A stretch of DNA of 19,565 nucleotides from UBA2197 sp034370465 (GTDB lineage: Bacteria > Desulfobacterota > Desulfuromonadia > Desulfuromonadales > UBA2197), in contig JAXMLA010000099.1 of NCBI GenBank assembly GCA_034370465.1, positions 1 to 19,565 of the forward strand. Reading direction: 5' to 3'. Position 1 is the first letter of the stretch. Every line of letters begins with the position of its first letter. A program made the translations under genes and the position numbers. The notes under the pieces were generated by a model. It was not told the DNA's origin and made no database searches. It worked only from the letters and a program-made list of their open reading frames with translations. Positions 1 through 7,963 of the stretch are shown here, piece after piece.

Positions 1-1722
1 GGCGCTCATGCCCTCCGGGAAACGAAGGAGAAGGACGTCACGGATAAAGTCGAAGACCGAAGCGCTGATCGCCGGATTCTGTCGTTTTGCCCGGGCGATC
101 GTCGCTTCGATGTAGAGACGATCCCGTTCTGCGACCTCAAAGCTGTTGATGTAGGTGCGATAGACCGGGAAACAGGCGATCACCTCGATGATCGATTTGA
201 TCAAACTGTTGAGGGTGAAGTCCCGCGTATGCCGGTTCTGTTCCGAGATCCGGTTGAGATAATGGCCGAGGGTATTAATTTCGCTCGACATCGCCACCTG
301 CATGACCAGTTTTTTGCGTTCGTAGGCGACCTCCTGAAAGTCGAGGTGTTGCCGGAGGAAACGGCTGTAAATTTTTTCAAAGGATTTCGCCTGGCCGCTA
401 TCGATAAAGAGGCCGTTGACCTGATTGGCAAAATCGTAGCCGGTGGTGCCGAAGACCGCCCAGCCCTCCGGGAGCTTTTCGGTCTTGAGCAGGATCTTTT
501 CGCCGAGAATATAGAAGGGCTTGTAAGTTGGATCGGCAGCGACCATCTGCTCATACCTCCCCCGCAGGATGGCCTCCTCGTCCTTTTCCCCGTCCTCCCG
601 GCCGGCTTCCACGGCGGCGACGGCGCGGTTCAGCTCGATAAAGCAGCTCGCCTGCAGGCGCTGGGTATAAACCTCCGGGTTGCGCAGACCATCGGCATGG
701 TCGATTCGCAAGCCGTTGATCTTGCCGGTCGCGATTAACTGGAAGAGCAGCTTATGCGTCTCGGCGAAGACGGCCGGATCCTCCACCCGGATGGCGCCGA
801 GGGAATTGATGTCGAAGAAACGCCGGTAGTTGATCTCTTCGGTGGCAACCCGCCAATGGGAGATGCGATAGACCTGTTCGTGCAGCAGTTTGTCGAGAAG
901 ATCAAAGCTGCGCGCCTCCCCCTTCTCGCCGTTGAAGGTGACGACGTTGTTGTCAATGAATTTGCAGATTGTCGGGCTCTCTTGATAAAGGCTCCAGAGA
1001 CGCCGCTTGACGATCTCCTTTTCCCGGTAGCGTTCGATGATCCGCTCAGGATCCTGTTCCGTCGTCGGCGGCAGGTGCTTGAGAGCGGTGACGATGCTCA
1101 TCAACTCCTGAAGTTGCGGGGCCTCGGCGGTAAGTTCCTGTTCGAGAGTTTCAAAGTTGAGAGTAAGGATTTGGCTGTAGGCCTTGGGAATGATCGGCAG
1201 CTTGTTGTCATAGTAGTAAACGAAAAAGGAGCCTTCTTCAAAAGCAAGGTGCAGCTCGCCCTTTTCAAGAACGGCCCCGTACTGATCGCCGAGGATCGGG
1301 ATCAGGATCTTGTTCTCCAGTTCCTGCTTGACCGGGTGCCAGTCGATATCGAAAAAGTGCGCATGGATGGAACTCGGGCCATTCTCCAGCACATCCAGCC
1401 AGTAGTGATTCCCCTGCCCCTCGATACACATATGGTTGGGGACGATATCGAGGATCTGTCCCATCCCGAGACGATGCAGCTCGGCGACCAGCGCTTCATA
1501 CTCTTCTTCGGAACCGACTTCGGGATTGAGGCTGTTCTGATCGAGAATGTCGTAGCCGTGCGGACTACCGGGACTCGCCTTGAAATAGGGGGAGGCGTAA
1601 AGATCGCTGATGCCGAGGCGGTGCAGATAGGGAGCAATCTCCCGGGCAGCGCTGAAACGGAAATCCGCATTGAACTGGAGCCGGTAGGTCGCGAGCGGTA
1701 TGCGCAGTCTCTGGTCGTTCAT
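1..1722 (-). CDS. treY: Malto-oligosyltrehalose synthase, 3' end cut off by the window edge
   Basis: TreY isomerises the reducing-end alpha-1,4 bond of a malto-oligosaccharide to an alpha,alpha-1,1 bond, giving maltooligosyl trehalose, the substrate of TreZ. It is a cytosolic GH13 enzyme. The frame is open for 574 codons from ATG at 1722 and leaves the window at position 1. The family usually runs to roughly 900 residues or more, so the C-terminal part is missing here. Visible GH13 landmarks are DIVPNHM (N96, H97), GLRIDHADGL with the expected nucleophile D341, and YILGEKIL with the expected acid/base E408. The N-terminus, IPLATYRLQFNADFRF, is typical of TreY. The start overlaps the treZ stop by four bases (ATGA), and a GGAGAG sequence lies just upstream inside treZ, so the pair is probably translationally coupled. 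The identification is firm; only the end is unseen. Confidence 0.95.
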   Translation of the reverse strand, partial: MNDQRLRIPLATYRLQFNADFRFSAAREIAPYLHRLGISDLYASPYFKASPGSPHGYDILDQNSLNPEVGSEEEYEALVAELHRLGMGQILDIVPNHMCIEGQGNHYWLDVLENGPSSIHAHFFDIDWHPVKQELENKILIPILGDQYGAVLEKGELHLAFEEGSFFVYYYDNKLPIIPKAYSQILTLNFETLEQELTAEAPQLQELMSIVTALKHLPPTTEQDPERIIERYREKEIVKRRLWSLYQESPTICKFIDNNVVTFNGEKGEARSFDLLDKLLHEQVYRISHWRVATEEINYRRFFDINSLGAIRVEDPAVFAETHKLLFQLIATGKINGLRIDHADGLRNPEVYTQRLQASCFIELNRAVAAVEAGREDGEKDEEAILRGRYEQMVAADPTYKPFYILGEKILLKTEKLPEGWAVFGTTGYDFANQVNGLFIDSGQAKSFEKIYSRFLRQHLDFQEVAYERKKLVMQVAMSSEINTLGHYLNRISEQNRHTRDFTLNSLIKSIIEVIACFPVYRTYINSFEVAERDRLYIEATIARAKRQNPAISASVFDFIRDVLLLRFPEGMSA

Positions 1723-3578
1723 AGCTCTCCCCTGCTCGTCCCAAGGGCTGGCGACAGCTTGCGGTAAACGATAACGCCAAAGGGGCCCAGGATCGGGAAG
1801 GTTTCGGGGCGCGCCGTCTCAACGACGATCTTCCCCCCCGGTGGTGAATGGTCCGAAGAATCAAGGAGGGCCTGTAGAGCGCCAGCAACCAGCGGTGGGC
1901 GCAGCACCCGGTTTTGATCGCTGTAGTTGAAGAGGCAGAGGATTTCATCATCCCCGGACCGCCTGGTGACGGCCAGGAGCTGTTGGTCCTCATCGGCGCT
2001 GATCTCCATCCCCGCCCGATCGAGGTTGGCAAGGGGTGGGCACTCCCGGCGCAGTCGGATCAGCTGACGATAGAACGTGAAGAGCGCACGCTGCTCCCCC
2101 TCTTGTCGCTGCTCCGGATCGATTTTGGCCGACAGAAAGGTGCTTTCAGCCTGGGGATCGGGCGGGGGCCCCTGCCAGGCAAAGGACTGAAATTCAGCGT
2201 TGCGTCCCTGCCGGACCGCCGCGATCAGCTCCGGGTCGCCATGACTGATAAAGTAAGGAAAGGGTGCGCGCTCTCCGTACTCCTCGCCCATGAAGAGGAG
2301 GGGGAGATAAGGGGAAAGGAGGACGGTGGCGGCGGCCAGCTTGAGCTGCGGCAGTGTCAGATGTTCGCTGAGCCGCTCGCCGCGCATGCGGTTCCCGACC
2401 TGGTCATGGTTCGAGGAAAAGACCAGCAGCTGGCAAGGCGGGATCTCCACCGATGAGGCGCCATGCCGGCGCTGCCGATAGGGGGAATAATCGCCGGCAA
2501 GGACAAATCCGGCCTGAAAACTCTTGACCAGCGGGGGAAAGCCCCCGAAGTCACGATAATATCCGGAACAGTCGTTGGTTAGCAGAGTGCGGAGCGCATG
2601 ATGGAAGTCGTCACACCACTGGGCATCGAGACCGAAACCCCCGTGCCGGGGGTCGTTGACCAGGCGGGGATCGTTCAGATCGCTTTCGGCGATTACATAA
2701 GCCGGACGTCCGAGCTCAGCGGCGAGCGCATGCACCGCCGCGGTCAGTTCTTCGAGAATGTGGCGGGCGCTGAAGTCGAAGATGCCATGCACCGCATCGA
2801 GGCGCAGGCCGTCAATGTGGTACTCGCGCAGCCAGTAACAGGCATTGGCGATAAAGTAGTGGCGCACGCCGTCGCTCTGTGCGCCGTCAAAGTTGACGGC
2901 ATCGCCCCAGGGGGTGCGATAGCGGTCGGTGAAGTAGGGACCAAAGGCGTGCAGGTAGTTTCCTTCCGGACCGAGATGGTTGTAGACCACGTCGAGAAAG
3001 ACCGCCAACCCTTGCCGGTGACAGGCCGCAACCAGACGTTTCAGACCGGCACTGCCGCCGTAACTTGCTTGCGGCGCAAAGGGATAAACCCCGTCGTAAC
3101 CCCAGTTCCGTTCGCCGGGGACTTGCGCCACCGGCATGATCTGCAGCGCCGTGACCCCGAGTTCGCGGAGATAAGGAAGGCGGTCGATGACCGCGTCGAA
3201 GGTTCCGGCCGGAGTAAAGGTGCCGATGTGCAGCTCATAGAAGATGCAGGCGTCGAGGGCGATTCCTGTCCATGTCCCCTCATCCCGGACAAAGCTCGGA
3301 TCGATGATGCGGGAAGGGCCGTGGACTCCCTGGGGTTGCGAACGCGAAGCCGGATCAGGACGCCGCAGCGTGCCGTCCAGCCAGTACCAGTAGTCATCCC
3401 CGACAGACGCGGCAACGACACCTTGAAAATACTCCCCGTTCCGCGGCAACAAGGACTTTTGACCGCCGGCCGCCGGCAGCACTTCCACCTCGACCGTGGC
3501 CGCGGCCGGAGCCCAGACCCGGAAATTGACGCCACCGGCGACCGGGGTCGCGCCGATGTCGAAGGGGGGAAACTGCAT
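1719..3578 (-). CDS. treZ: Malto-oligosyltrehalose trehalohydrolase
   Basis: TreZ hydrolyses maltooligosyl trehalose to release free trehalose, the second step of the TreY-TreZ route from glycogen or maltodextrin. The 619-residue protein is full length for the family. An N-terminal beta-sandwich (about residues 1-95, NFRVWAPAAATVEVEVL) precedes the GH13 barrel. Landmarks are DVVYNH (N200, H201), DGLRLDAVHGIFD with nucleophile D261, YVIAESDLNDPRL with acid/base E298, and SSNHDQVGNRMRGERL with the transition-state aspartate D392. FMGEEYGE follows later in the barrel. The ATG at 3578 has a strong AGGAGG eight bases upstream. It is first in a treZ-treY operon, divergent from the Mrp operon. Trehalose commonly serves as a compatible solute or stress protectant; that role here is inferred. 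Confidence 0.96.
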   Translation of the reverse strand: MQFPPFDIGATPVAGGVNFRVWAPAAATVEVEVLPAAGGQKSLLPRNGEYFQGVVAASVGDDYWYWLDGTLRRPDPASRSQPQGVHGPSRIIDPSFVRDEGTWTGIALDACIFYELHIGTFTPAGTFDAVIDRLPYLRELGVTALQIMPVAQVPGERNWGYDGVYPFAPQASYGGSAGLKRLVAACHRQGLAVFLDVVYNHLGPEGNYLHAFGPYFTDRYRTPWGDAVNFDGAQSDGVRHYFIANACYWLREYHIDGLRLDAVHGIFDFSARHILEELTAAVHALAAELGRPAYVIAESDLNDPRLVNDPRHGGFGLDAQWCDDFHHALRTLLTNDCSGYYRDFGGFPPLVKSFQAGFVLAGDYSPYRQRRHGASSVEIPPCQLLVFSSNHDQVGNRMRGERLSEHLTLPQLKLAAATVLLSPYLPLLFMGEEYGERAPFPYFISHGDPELIAAVRQGRNAEFQSFAWQGPPPDPQAESTFLSAKIDPEQRQEGEQRALFTFYRQLIRLRRECPPLANLDRAGMEISADEDQQLLAVTRRSGDDEILCLFNYSDQNRVLRPPLVAGALQALLDSSDHSPPGGKIVVETARPETFPILGPFGVIVYRKLSPALGTSRGEL

Positions 3579-3609
3579 CGATTGAACCTCCTGCTCCTTA
3601 TGACGAAGA

Positions 3610-3637
3610 TAAAAAATAACGGGAAGTCTCCTTCCCG
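3610..3637 (-). terminator. Hairpin plus T-tract in the treZ leader (possible attenuator)
   Basis: Read on the minus strand, a perfect 7-bp stem (CGGGAAG / CTTCCCG, 3637-3620) closes a GAGA tetraloop of GNRA type. It is followed by TTATTTTTT (3619-3611). This is the layout of an intrinsic terminator. It lies about 30 bases upstream of the treZ start and reads in the treZ direction. No minus-strand gene lies between it and mnhE, so it would act inside the treZ leader, as an attenuator or a processing or stability element. No alternative antiterminator helix was worked out. Confidence 0.5.
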
Positions 3638-3645
3638 GAGATTAA

Positions 3646-3673
3646 AGTCTACCGGAAAATTTGTTCTTTTCAA
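3646..3673 (-). promoter_or_regulatory. Candidate sigma-70 promoter for treZ-treY
   Basis: On the minus strand TTGAAA (3673-3668) is followed after 16 bases by TAGACT (3651-3646), a 4 of 6 match to TATAAT. Transcription would start just before the leader hairpin at 3637. The match is modest and was found by eye. Confidence 0.25.
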
Positions 3674-3850
3674 CTTGATTCGGGAAAAATCGACCCCCGA
3701 CACCTCCGTGGCATGCTCACAACAAGGTGCCCCTGTCGCAAAAAGTGTATACAACAAATAGCGTTTGATAAAATCCAGAAGCTATTTAATAACAAAAATT
3801 TACATCGTCCTTGCCGAGTCGGAAAAAGCAAAAATGGCCGCCGGATTTCC

Positions 3851-3878
3851 TTGACCCACAAAGAAAAAGCATGATAAA
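3851..3878 (+). promoter_or_regulatory. Candidate sigma-70 promoter for the Mrp operon
   Basis: TTGACC (3851-3856) is followed after 16 bases by GATAAA (3873-3878). It would place the mRNA start near 3886, about 90 bases before the chosen mnhE start. Both boxes are imperfect, so this is tentative. Confidence 0.3.
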
Positions 3879-3890
3879 TGGTACGGCGCT

Positions 3891-3904
3891 GGCAAAAATT
3901 TGCC
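3891..3904. repeat. Short inverted repeat upstream of mnhE
   Basis: GGCAAA and TTTGCC flank a two-base AA centre, giving a 14-base near-palindrome just downstream of the candidate Mrp promoter. It is operator-sized and operator-placed. It could also be read as a sigma-54 site, but the GG-to-GC spacing is nine bases rather than ten. Its function is unknown. Confidence 0.3.
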
Positions 3905-3973
3905 GCCTTCAAACCGGCCACAAATTATCAAACATCGTTTCTAGTTAATTTATATTCCTCTGCGTGGTCACCT

Positions 3974-4450
3974 ATGAATAAAGTAGCAACCTTTATTGTC
4001 ATGGCCGGATTCTGGATCCTGGTATCCGGAATGTTCGACGCCTTCCACCTGATTCTCGGGCTGCTCTGCTGTCTGCTGATCGCCTTTTTGTCGGCCGACC
4101 TCCTCTTCGGTCCGGACTTCAAAGTGCGCTTCAGCCAGGCACTCGGGATGAGCCTTTACCTCCCCTGGCTCTTCTGGCAGATTTTGCTGGCCAACCTGCA
4201 GGTCGCCTATATCGTCCTGAATCCGCGTATGCTTGACATGATCGACCCGCAACTGGTCCGCTTTCGCACCCGTCTCAAAAGTTCCTTTGCCCGGGTGACC
4301 CTGGCTCAGTCCATCACCCTCACCCCCGGCACCATTACCGTCAATATCGACAACGATGAGTTCACCGTCTATGCCCTGACCGCTGCGACCGCCTCCGGTG
4401 TGCCGGGCGAGATGGAAGAGCGTCTGGTCGCCGCTCTGGAAAAGGACTAA
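3974..4450 (+). CDS. mnhE: Mrp-type Na+/H+ antiporter subunit E
   Basis: Subunit E of the multisubunit Mrp cation/proton antiporter, an inner-membrane protein needed for complex assembly or function. Hydrophobic segments fill about residues 5-40 and 57-82. The soluble tail carries the family signature AQSITLTPGT (111-120). The 158 residues match the usual MrpE length. The frame stays open upstream to an ATG at 3878. I chose the ATG at 3974 because its product begins exactly where family members begin, whereas the earlier start adds 32 hydrophilic, unconserved residues. Neither start has a good Shine-Dalgarno sequence. This is the first gene of the operon and corresponds in position to mbhA of archaeal membrane-bound hydrogenase. 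mnhF follows after five bases. Confidence 0.88.
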   Translation: MNKVATFIVMAGFWILVSGMFDAFHLILGLLCCLLIAFLSADLLFGPDFKVRFSQALGMSLYLPWLFWQILLANLQVAYIVLNPRMLDMIDPQLVRFRTRLKSSFARVTLAQSITLTPGTITVNIDNDEFTVYALTAATASGVPGEMEERLVAALEKD

Positions 4451-4455
4451 CCAAG

Positions 4456-4761
4456 ATGTCCACGGTCTTTCTCGCCGCCGCCATTGCCCTGCTGCTGCTG
4501 ATCCTCCTTTCTCTGGTGCGGGCCGTGGGCGGGCCGACCGTCCTTGACCGCATCGTCGGGGTCAATGTCATCGGCACCAAAACAACGATTGTCCTGCTGC
4601 TGATCGGTCTCCTTTACGGCCAGGTCGGCATGTTCGTCGATATTGCCATCGCTTATGCCCTGCTCAACTTCATCGCGACCCTGGGGGCCACCAAATTCTT
4701 TCTGCGGCGCAAAAGCGTGAATCTGCAGGATGAACTGATCAAGGAAAAGGAGGTTGCCTGA
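4456..4761 (+). CDS. mnhF: Mrp-type Na+/H+ antiporter subunit F
   Basis: A small membrane subunit of the Mrp antiporter, 101 residues, with three transmembrane segments at about 4-22, 36-53 and 60-80. The family landmark GGPTVLDRIVGVN (25-37), with an aspartate and arginine at the membrane edge, is present. In Pyrococcus-type membrane-bound hydrogenase the equivalent is MbhB, also second in order. The stop codon lies one base before the mnhG ATG, and the mnhG Shine-Dalgarno sequence lies within the last codons of mnhF, which favours coordinated translation. Confidence 0.9.
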   Translation: MSTVFLAAAIALLLLILLSLVRAVGGPTVLDRIVGVNVIGTKTTIVLLLIGLLYGQVGMFVDIAIAYALLNFIATLGATKFFLRRKSVNLQDELIKEKEVA

Positions 4762-4762
4762 C

Positions 4763-5086
4763 ATGAACATTTTCGTTTCCGTGCTGCTCTTTGCCGGCGT
4801 CTTCTTCTTTGCCATCGGCACGATCGGCATCCTGCGCTTTCCCGATTTTTACACCCGCCTGCATGCCGCCGGTAAATGCGACACCCTGGCGGCCGTCCTG
4901 GTGCTGCTGGCTGTGGCCCTCTTTAATCTTCAGGACTTCACTTTTGGCAACCTGCTGGTCAGCCTCAAGATTCTGGCGATCGGCGCTTTCTTCTCCATCA
5001 CCAGTCCGACGGCGACCCATTCCCTCACCAAAGCGGCGCTGGTGGTCGGCGTTGAACCCTGGACCAAGGAGCAGAGACAGCCATGA
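4763..5086 (+). CDS. mnhG: Mrp-type Na+/H+ antiporter subunit G
   Basis: Subunit G of the Mrp antiporter, 107 residues with three hydrophobic helices. Family motifs are RFPDFYTRLHA (25-35), followed by a TLAAVL stretch, and SPTATHSLTKAAL near the C-terminus. The ATG at 4763 was chosen over an in-frame TTG at 4754 because AAGGAGG lies nine bases ahead of the ATG and the family normally starts there. The stop overlaps the next start (ATGA at 5083-5086). It occupies the position of mbhC in the archaeal hydrogenase order. Confidence 0.92.
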   Translation: MNIFVSVLLFAGVFFFAIGTIGILRFPDFYTRLHAAGKCDTLAAVLVLLAVALFNLQDFTFGNLLVSLKILAIGAFFSITSPTATHSLTKAALVVGVEPWTKEQRQP

Positions 5087-5328
5087 TCTGGCAACTCGAC
5101 CTGTTGATTCTGCTGATGGTCGTCATCTGTGCGATTGCCACCATCACCATTCGCGACCTGCTCGGGGCGGCCATCGTCTTTGGCGCCTACAGCTTCCTCC
5201 TCTGCCTGTTATGGGCGGAGATGGGGGCGGTCGATGTTGCTTTCACCGAGGCGACGGTCGGCGCCGGCATCAGCACCATCCTCTTCATTGCCGCCATCTT
5301 CCGGACAACGCGAAGGAGTAAGGATTGA
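5083..5328 (+). CDS. MbhD-like antiporter subunit (DUF4040; split-off MrpA C-terminal piece)
   Basis: An 81-residue membrane protein with three helices that matches the DUF4040/MbhD domain, which in classical Mrp systems lies in the C-terminal half of MrpA. Key stretches are RDLLGAAIVFGAYSFLL (24-40) and VDVAFTEATVGAGIST (50-65). The membrane glutamate E56 and the preceding aspartate D51 are characteristic and likely belong to the proton or cation path. The free-standing form is that of MbhD in membrane-bound hydrogenase. It overlaps the genes on both sides by four bases. The assignment is from motif recognition; no search was run. Confidence 0.85.
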   Translation: MIWQLDLLILLMVVICAIATITIRDLLGAAIVFGAYSFLLCLLWAEMGAVDVAFTEATVGAGISTILFIAAIFRTTRRSKD

Positions 5329-5597
5329 AAACCCTGGCCCTATTGGCGACCATCCTCACCGGCGCCATCCTCCTTTACGGCACGGCCGACTTCGCCCCCT
5401 GGGGAGACCCGGAGTCGCCGCCCAACCGCCATCTCTCGAGGTACTATATCGAGCAGGCGGTCAAGGAAACCCATGTGCCGAACCTGGTCACCGCCGTCCT
5501 CGGCGATTACCGGGGCTATGACACCATGTTTGAACTGGTGGTCATCTATTGCGCCGGCATGGGAGTGGTGGCGGTGTTGCGACGGAGTGATTCATGA
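5325..5597 (+). CDS. MbhE-like antiporter subunit (split-off MrpA C-terminal piece)
   Basis: A 90-residue protein with an N-terminal helix, a loop outside the membrane and a C-terminal helix. The stretch NLVTAVLGDYRGYDTMFELV (53-72) is the hallmark of MbhE and of the extreme C-terminal domain of MrpA. The start is TTG at 5325, overlapping the previous stop as TTGA. AAGGAG lies six bases ahead, and no better ATG exists. Together with the preceding gene it supplies what would be the end of a full MrpA, so this operon encodes MrpA in separate parts. The stop overlaps the mnhB start by ATGA. Confidence 0.83.
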   Translation: MKTLALLATILTGAILLYGTADFAPWGDPESPPNRHLSRYYIEQAVKETHVPNLVTAVLGDYRGYDTMFELVVIYCAGMGVVAVLRRSDS

Positions 5598-6070
5598 AGA
5601 ATTTACAGGCGCTCGCCCAGAACGGCGGCGGCGACAATCTGATCTTACAGACGACGATCCGCCTGACCGTGCCGTTTATTCAGCTCTTCGGCCTCTACGT
5701 CATCGTCCACGGACACTACAGTCCGGGTGGCGGCTTCCAGGGGGGGGTCCTGCTCGGTGCGGCCTTTATCCTCCTCGCCCTCGGCTACGACCTGCCGACC
5801 AGCAAGCGCTTCTTCCCGGTCCGCACCAACGCCATTCTCGCCAACAGCGGCGCCCTGATCTTTACCGGCATTGCCACCTTGTGCGCGCTCCTCGGCGGCT
5901 ACTTTCTCGACTACAGCATCCTCACCCGCCTGATCCCCATCGATCCGATTGAGTGGCGCTCGCTCGGTATTTTTTTCGTAGAGGTCGGCGTCGGACTGGG
6001 AGTCATGTGTATCATGCTCTCCCTTTACTGGGACATGGCCTCCGGCGGCCAGATGGAAGAAGGGCTATAG
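5594..6070 (+). CDS. mnhB: Mrp-type Na+/H+ antiporter subunit B
   Basis: Subunit B of the antiporter, 158 residues with four predicted membrane helices. The signature GHYSPGGGFQGGVLLGAA (40-57) is unmistakable for the MnhB/MrpB domain, which corresponds to MbhF. The N-terminal 20 residues are hydrophilic. It overlaps the MbhE-like gene by ATGA and ends one base before mnhC, consistent with a single mRNA. The role in the complex is known only generally: B is required for antiport in characterised Mrp systems. Confidence 0.93.
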   Translation: MKNLQALAQNGGGDNLILQTTIRLTVPFIQLFGLYVIVHGHYSPGGGFQGGVLLGAAFILLALGYDLPTSKRFFPVRTNAILANSGALIFTGIATLCALLGGYFLDYSILTRLIPIDPIEWRSLGIFFVEVGVGLGVMCIMLSLYWDMASGGQMEEGL

Positions 6071-6071
6071 C

Positions 6072-6464
6072 ATGGAATCGATGCTCGGTGTCGTGGTCGC
6101 CAAATACAATTACTGGATCTATGTCGTGCTGATGATGATCGGCTTCTACGCCATGATCGGCAAACGGAATCTGGTCAAAAAGCTGTTGGGGATGAATATC
6201 TTCCAGACCGCCATCATCCTTTTCTATGTCTCCATGGGGGCCAAACGCGGCGGCGGCATCCCGATCCTCGACAAAGAGGCAGCCCTGGCCGGCGCCGTCA
6301 AGGTGGCTGAGGTGGTGAATCCCTTGCCGCATGTGCTGATGCTCACCGCCATCGTCGTCTCGGTCAGTGTCACCGGTGTCGCCCTGGCGGTGCTGCAACG
6401 CATCTACAAGGAATACGGCACCCTGGAAGAAGACGAAATCCTCGACAAGATTGGTCGCTCATGA
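6072..6464 (+). CDS. mnhC: Mrp-type Na+/H+ antiporter subunit C (NuoK-like)
   Basis: MrpC is homologous to NuoK of respiratory complex I. This one has 130 residues with three helices and the family signature VNPLPHVLMLTAIVV (82-96). The stretch KKLLGMNIFQTAIILFYVSM (36-55) is, from memory of the families, closer to archaeal MnhC/MbhG than to the Bacillus type. An extended loop (57-80) separates helices two and three, and the C-terminus is charged. It is the seventh gene in the row, where mbhG stands in the hydrogenase order. The stop overlaps the mnhD1 start as ATGA. Confidence 0.92.
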   Translation: MESMLGVVVAKYNYWIYVVLMMIGFYAMIGKRNLVKKLLGMNIFQTAIILFYVSMGAKRGGGIPILDKEAALAGAVKVAEVVNPLPHVLMLTAIVVSVSVTGVALAVLQRIYKEYGTLEEDEILDKIGRS

Positions 6465-7948
6465 CTAGCAACCTCCCCCTTTATGTGATAGCCGCCCCGC
6501 TGCTGACTGCCTTTGTTGTCAACCTTGCCGGCCGATTCTGGCGCGGTTCGGTGGCAATCCTGTCGCTCGGCGCGCTAGTCTTCTCAACGATCAGCGCCGG
6601 ACTGGTCTTGCAGCAGGTGCTGACGCACGGCACCATCCACTACACGGTCGGCGGCTGGCAAGCGCCCTGGGGGATCGAGCTGGTCATCGATCCTTTGGCG
6701 GCCTTGATGCTGCTGCTGATCTCGGTAGTGGCGCTGTTGGCAACCTTCTCGGCTCTGGCCAGTGCCCGGCAGGAACTCCCCGGCCGCGAACATCTCTTCT
6801 TCACCCTGTATCTGATCCTCATCTCCGGGCTCCTCGGTTTGGCGGTCACCGGTGACGCCTTCAATCTCTACGTTCTGCTCGAGATCACCTCGATCACCAC
6901 CTACTGCCTGATCGCCATGGGCAAAGGGCGGGCGCCGCTGGCCAGCTTCAACTACATCATCATGGGGACGATCGGCGCCTGCTTCTATCTCCTCGGGGTC
7001 GGCTATCTCTACATGCTCACCGGTTCGCTGAACATGGCCGACATCCATGGCATCCTCCCCGGCATGTACGGCTCGATTTCGGTGGCGACGGCCTTTGCCT
7101 TCCTGCTGGTCGGGGTCTGGATCAAAATGGCCTTTCTGCCGCTGCATGGCTGGCTACCGAACGCTTATTCTCTGGCCCCCTCCAGCACCAGTGTCCTGAT
7201 CGCGCCGCTGATGACCAAAGTTTCGGTCTTTTTGATGATCCGCATCATCTTCTCGATCTTCTCCCCGGATTATGCTTTCTTCCAGCACGTCGGCGTGCAG
7301 CACCTCATCGTCTGGGCAGCCGCCCTGGGGATTCTGATCGCTTCGGGGCTGGCACTGGCGCAGACCGATCTGAAACGGATGTTGTCCTACATCATCGTCG
7401 CCGAAGTCGGCTACATGGTCGGGGGGGTCTGGCTGGCCAACACCACGGCGATGACCGGAGCGATTCTGCACATCGTCAATGACGCGCTGATGACCCTGTG
7501 CCTCTTTCTCGCAGCTTCGGCCATCGTATATCGCCTCGGCGATAGCAAACTGGCTTCGATGAAGGGGCTGTACCGGCGCATGCCGCTGACCATGGCCGCC
7601 TTCACCATCGGCGCCTTTTCGATGATCGGCGTACCCCCCACCGCCGGCTTCTTCAGTAAGTGGTATCTGATTCTCGGCGGCATACAGGCCGGCCCCTGGG
7701 CCTGGGTTTATGTGGCGGCCCTGCTGATCAGCAGCCTGGTTAACGCCATTCTCTTCTTTCGCATTATTGAAATCGCTTATTTCCAGGGGGGCGGCGAGCA
7801 CGGCCATGACGCCGTGCCGCGCCAGGAAGCCTGCGCCTGGCAGCTCAGCCCTCTCCTTTTGTCAGCGGTGGCATTGCTGGCCATCGGCATGGCGGCGGGA
7901 CCGCTGGTCGAGCATCTGATTATCCCGGCCCTGCCGGCTGGCTTCTAG
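6461..7948 (+). CDS. mnhD: Mrp-type Na+/H+ antiporter subunit D, first copy
   Basis: A 495-residue NuoM/NuoN-like proton-pumping subunit with about 14 helices, the usual MrpD length. The residues expected for ion translocation are present: E141 in LYVLLEITSITTYCL (TM5), K222 in WIKMAFLPLHGWLP (TM7) and K253 in APLMTKVSVFLM (TM8). The stretch LAQTDLKRMLSYIIVAEVGY is the familiar helix-breaking region before TM11. It directly follows mnhC and takes the place of mbhH. The C-terminal tail carries a small charged stretch (GGGEHGHDAVPRQ) before the last helix. It is likely the principal D subunit of the complex. Confidence 0.93.
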   Translation: MTSNLPLYVIAAPLLTAFVVNLAGRFWRGSVAILSLGALVFSTISAGLVLQQVLTHGTIHYTVGGWQAPWGIELVIDPLAALMLLLISVVALLATFSALASARQELPGREHLFFTLYLILISGLLGLAVTGDAFNLYVLLEITSITTYCLIAMGKGRAPLASFNYIIMGTIGACFYLLGVGYLYMLTGSLNMADIHGILPGMYGSISVATAFAFLLVGVWIKMAFLPLHGWLPNAYSLAPSSTSVLIAPLMTKVSVFLMIRIIFSIFSPDYAFFQHVGVQHLIVWAAALGILIASGLALAQTDLKRMLSYIIVAEVGYMVGGVWLANTTAMTGAILHIVNDALMTLCLFLAASAIVYRLGDSKLASMKGLYRRMPLTMAAFTIGAFSMIGVPPTAGFFSKWYLILGGIQAGPWAWVYVAALLISSLVNAILFFRIIEIAYFQGGGEHGHDAVPRQEACAWQLSPLLLSAVALLAIGMAAGPLVEHLIIPALPAGF

Positions 7949-7963
7949 CGGTCACGAGGAATC

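Larger units (their letters stand above)
3579..3973. other. Divergent intergenic region between treZ and the Mrp operon
   Basis: These 395 bases separate the treZ and mnhE starts and are richer in A and T than the flanking genes. I see no convincing gene. The stretch holds a hairpin plus T-tract reading toward treZ, weak sigma-70-like elements on both strands, and a short inverted repeat at 3891-3904, each listed separately. Short reading frames here (for example extensions of mnhE up to 3878) lack ribosome binding sites. Confidence 0.7.

Noticed and set aside
2598..3761. A 387-codon plus-strand open frame opposite treZ and its leader
   Set aside because: It is opposite a clear GH13 enzyme, has low-complexity composition and no ribosome binding site, and crosses the treZ leader hairpin.
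3889..3903. Sigma-54 promoter upstream of mnhE
   Set aside because: TGGCA and TTGC are present, but the GG and GC are nine rather than ten bases apart, which normally abolishes recognition.
3878..3973. N-terminal extension of mnhE to the ATG at 3878
   Set aside because: It has no ribosome binding site, adds 32 residues absent from the family and overlaps the candidate promoter; the start at 3974 matches family length.
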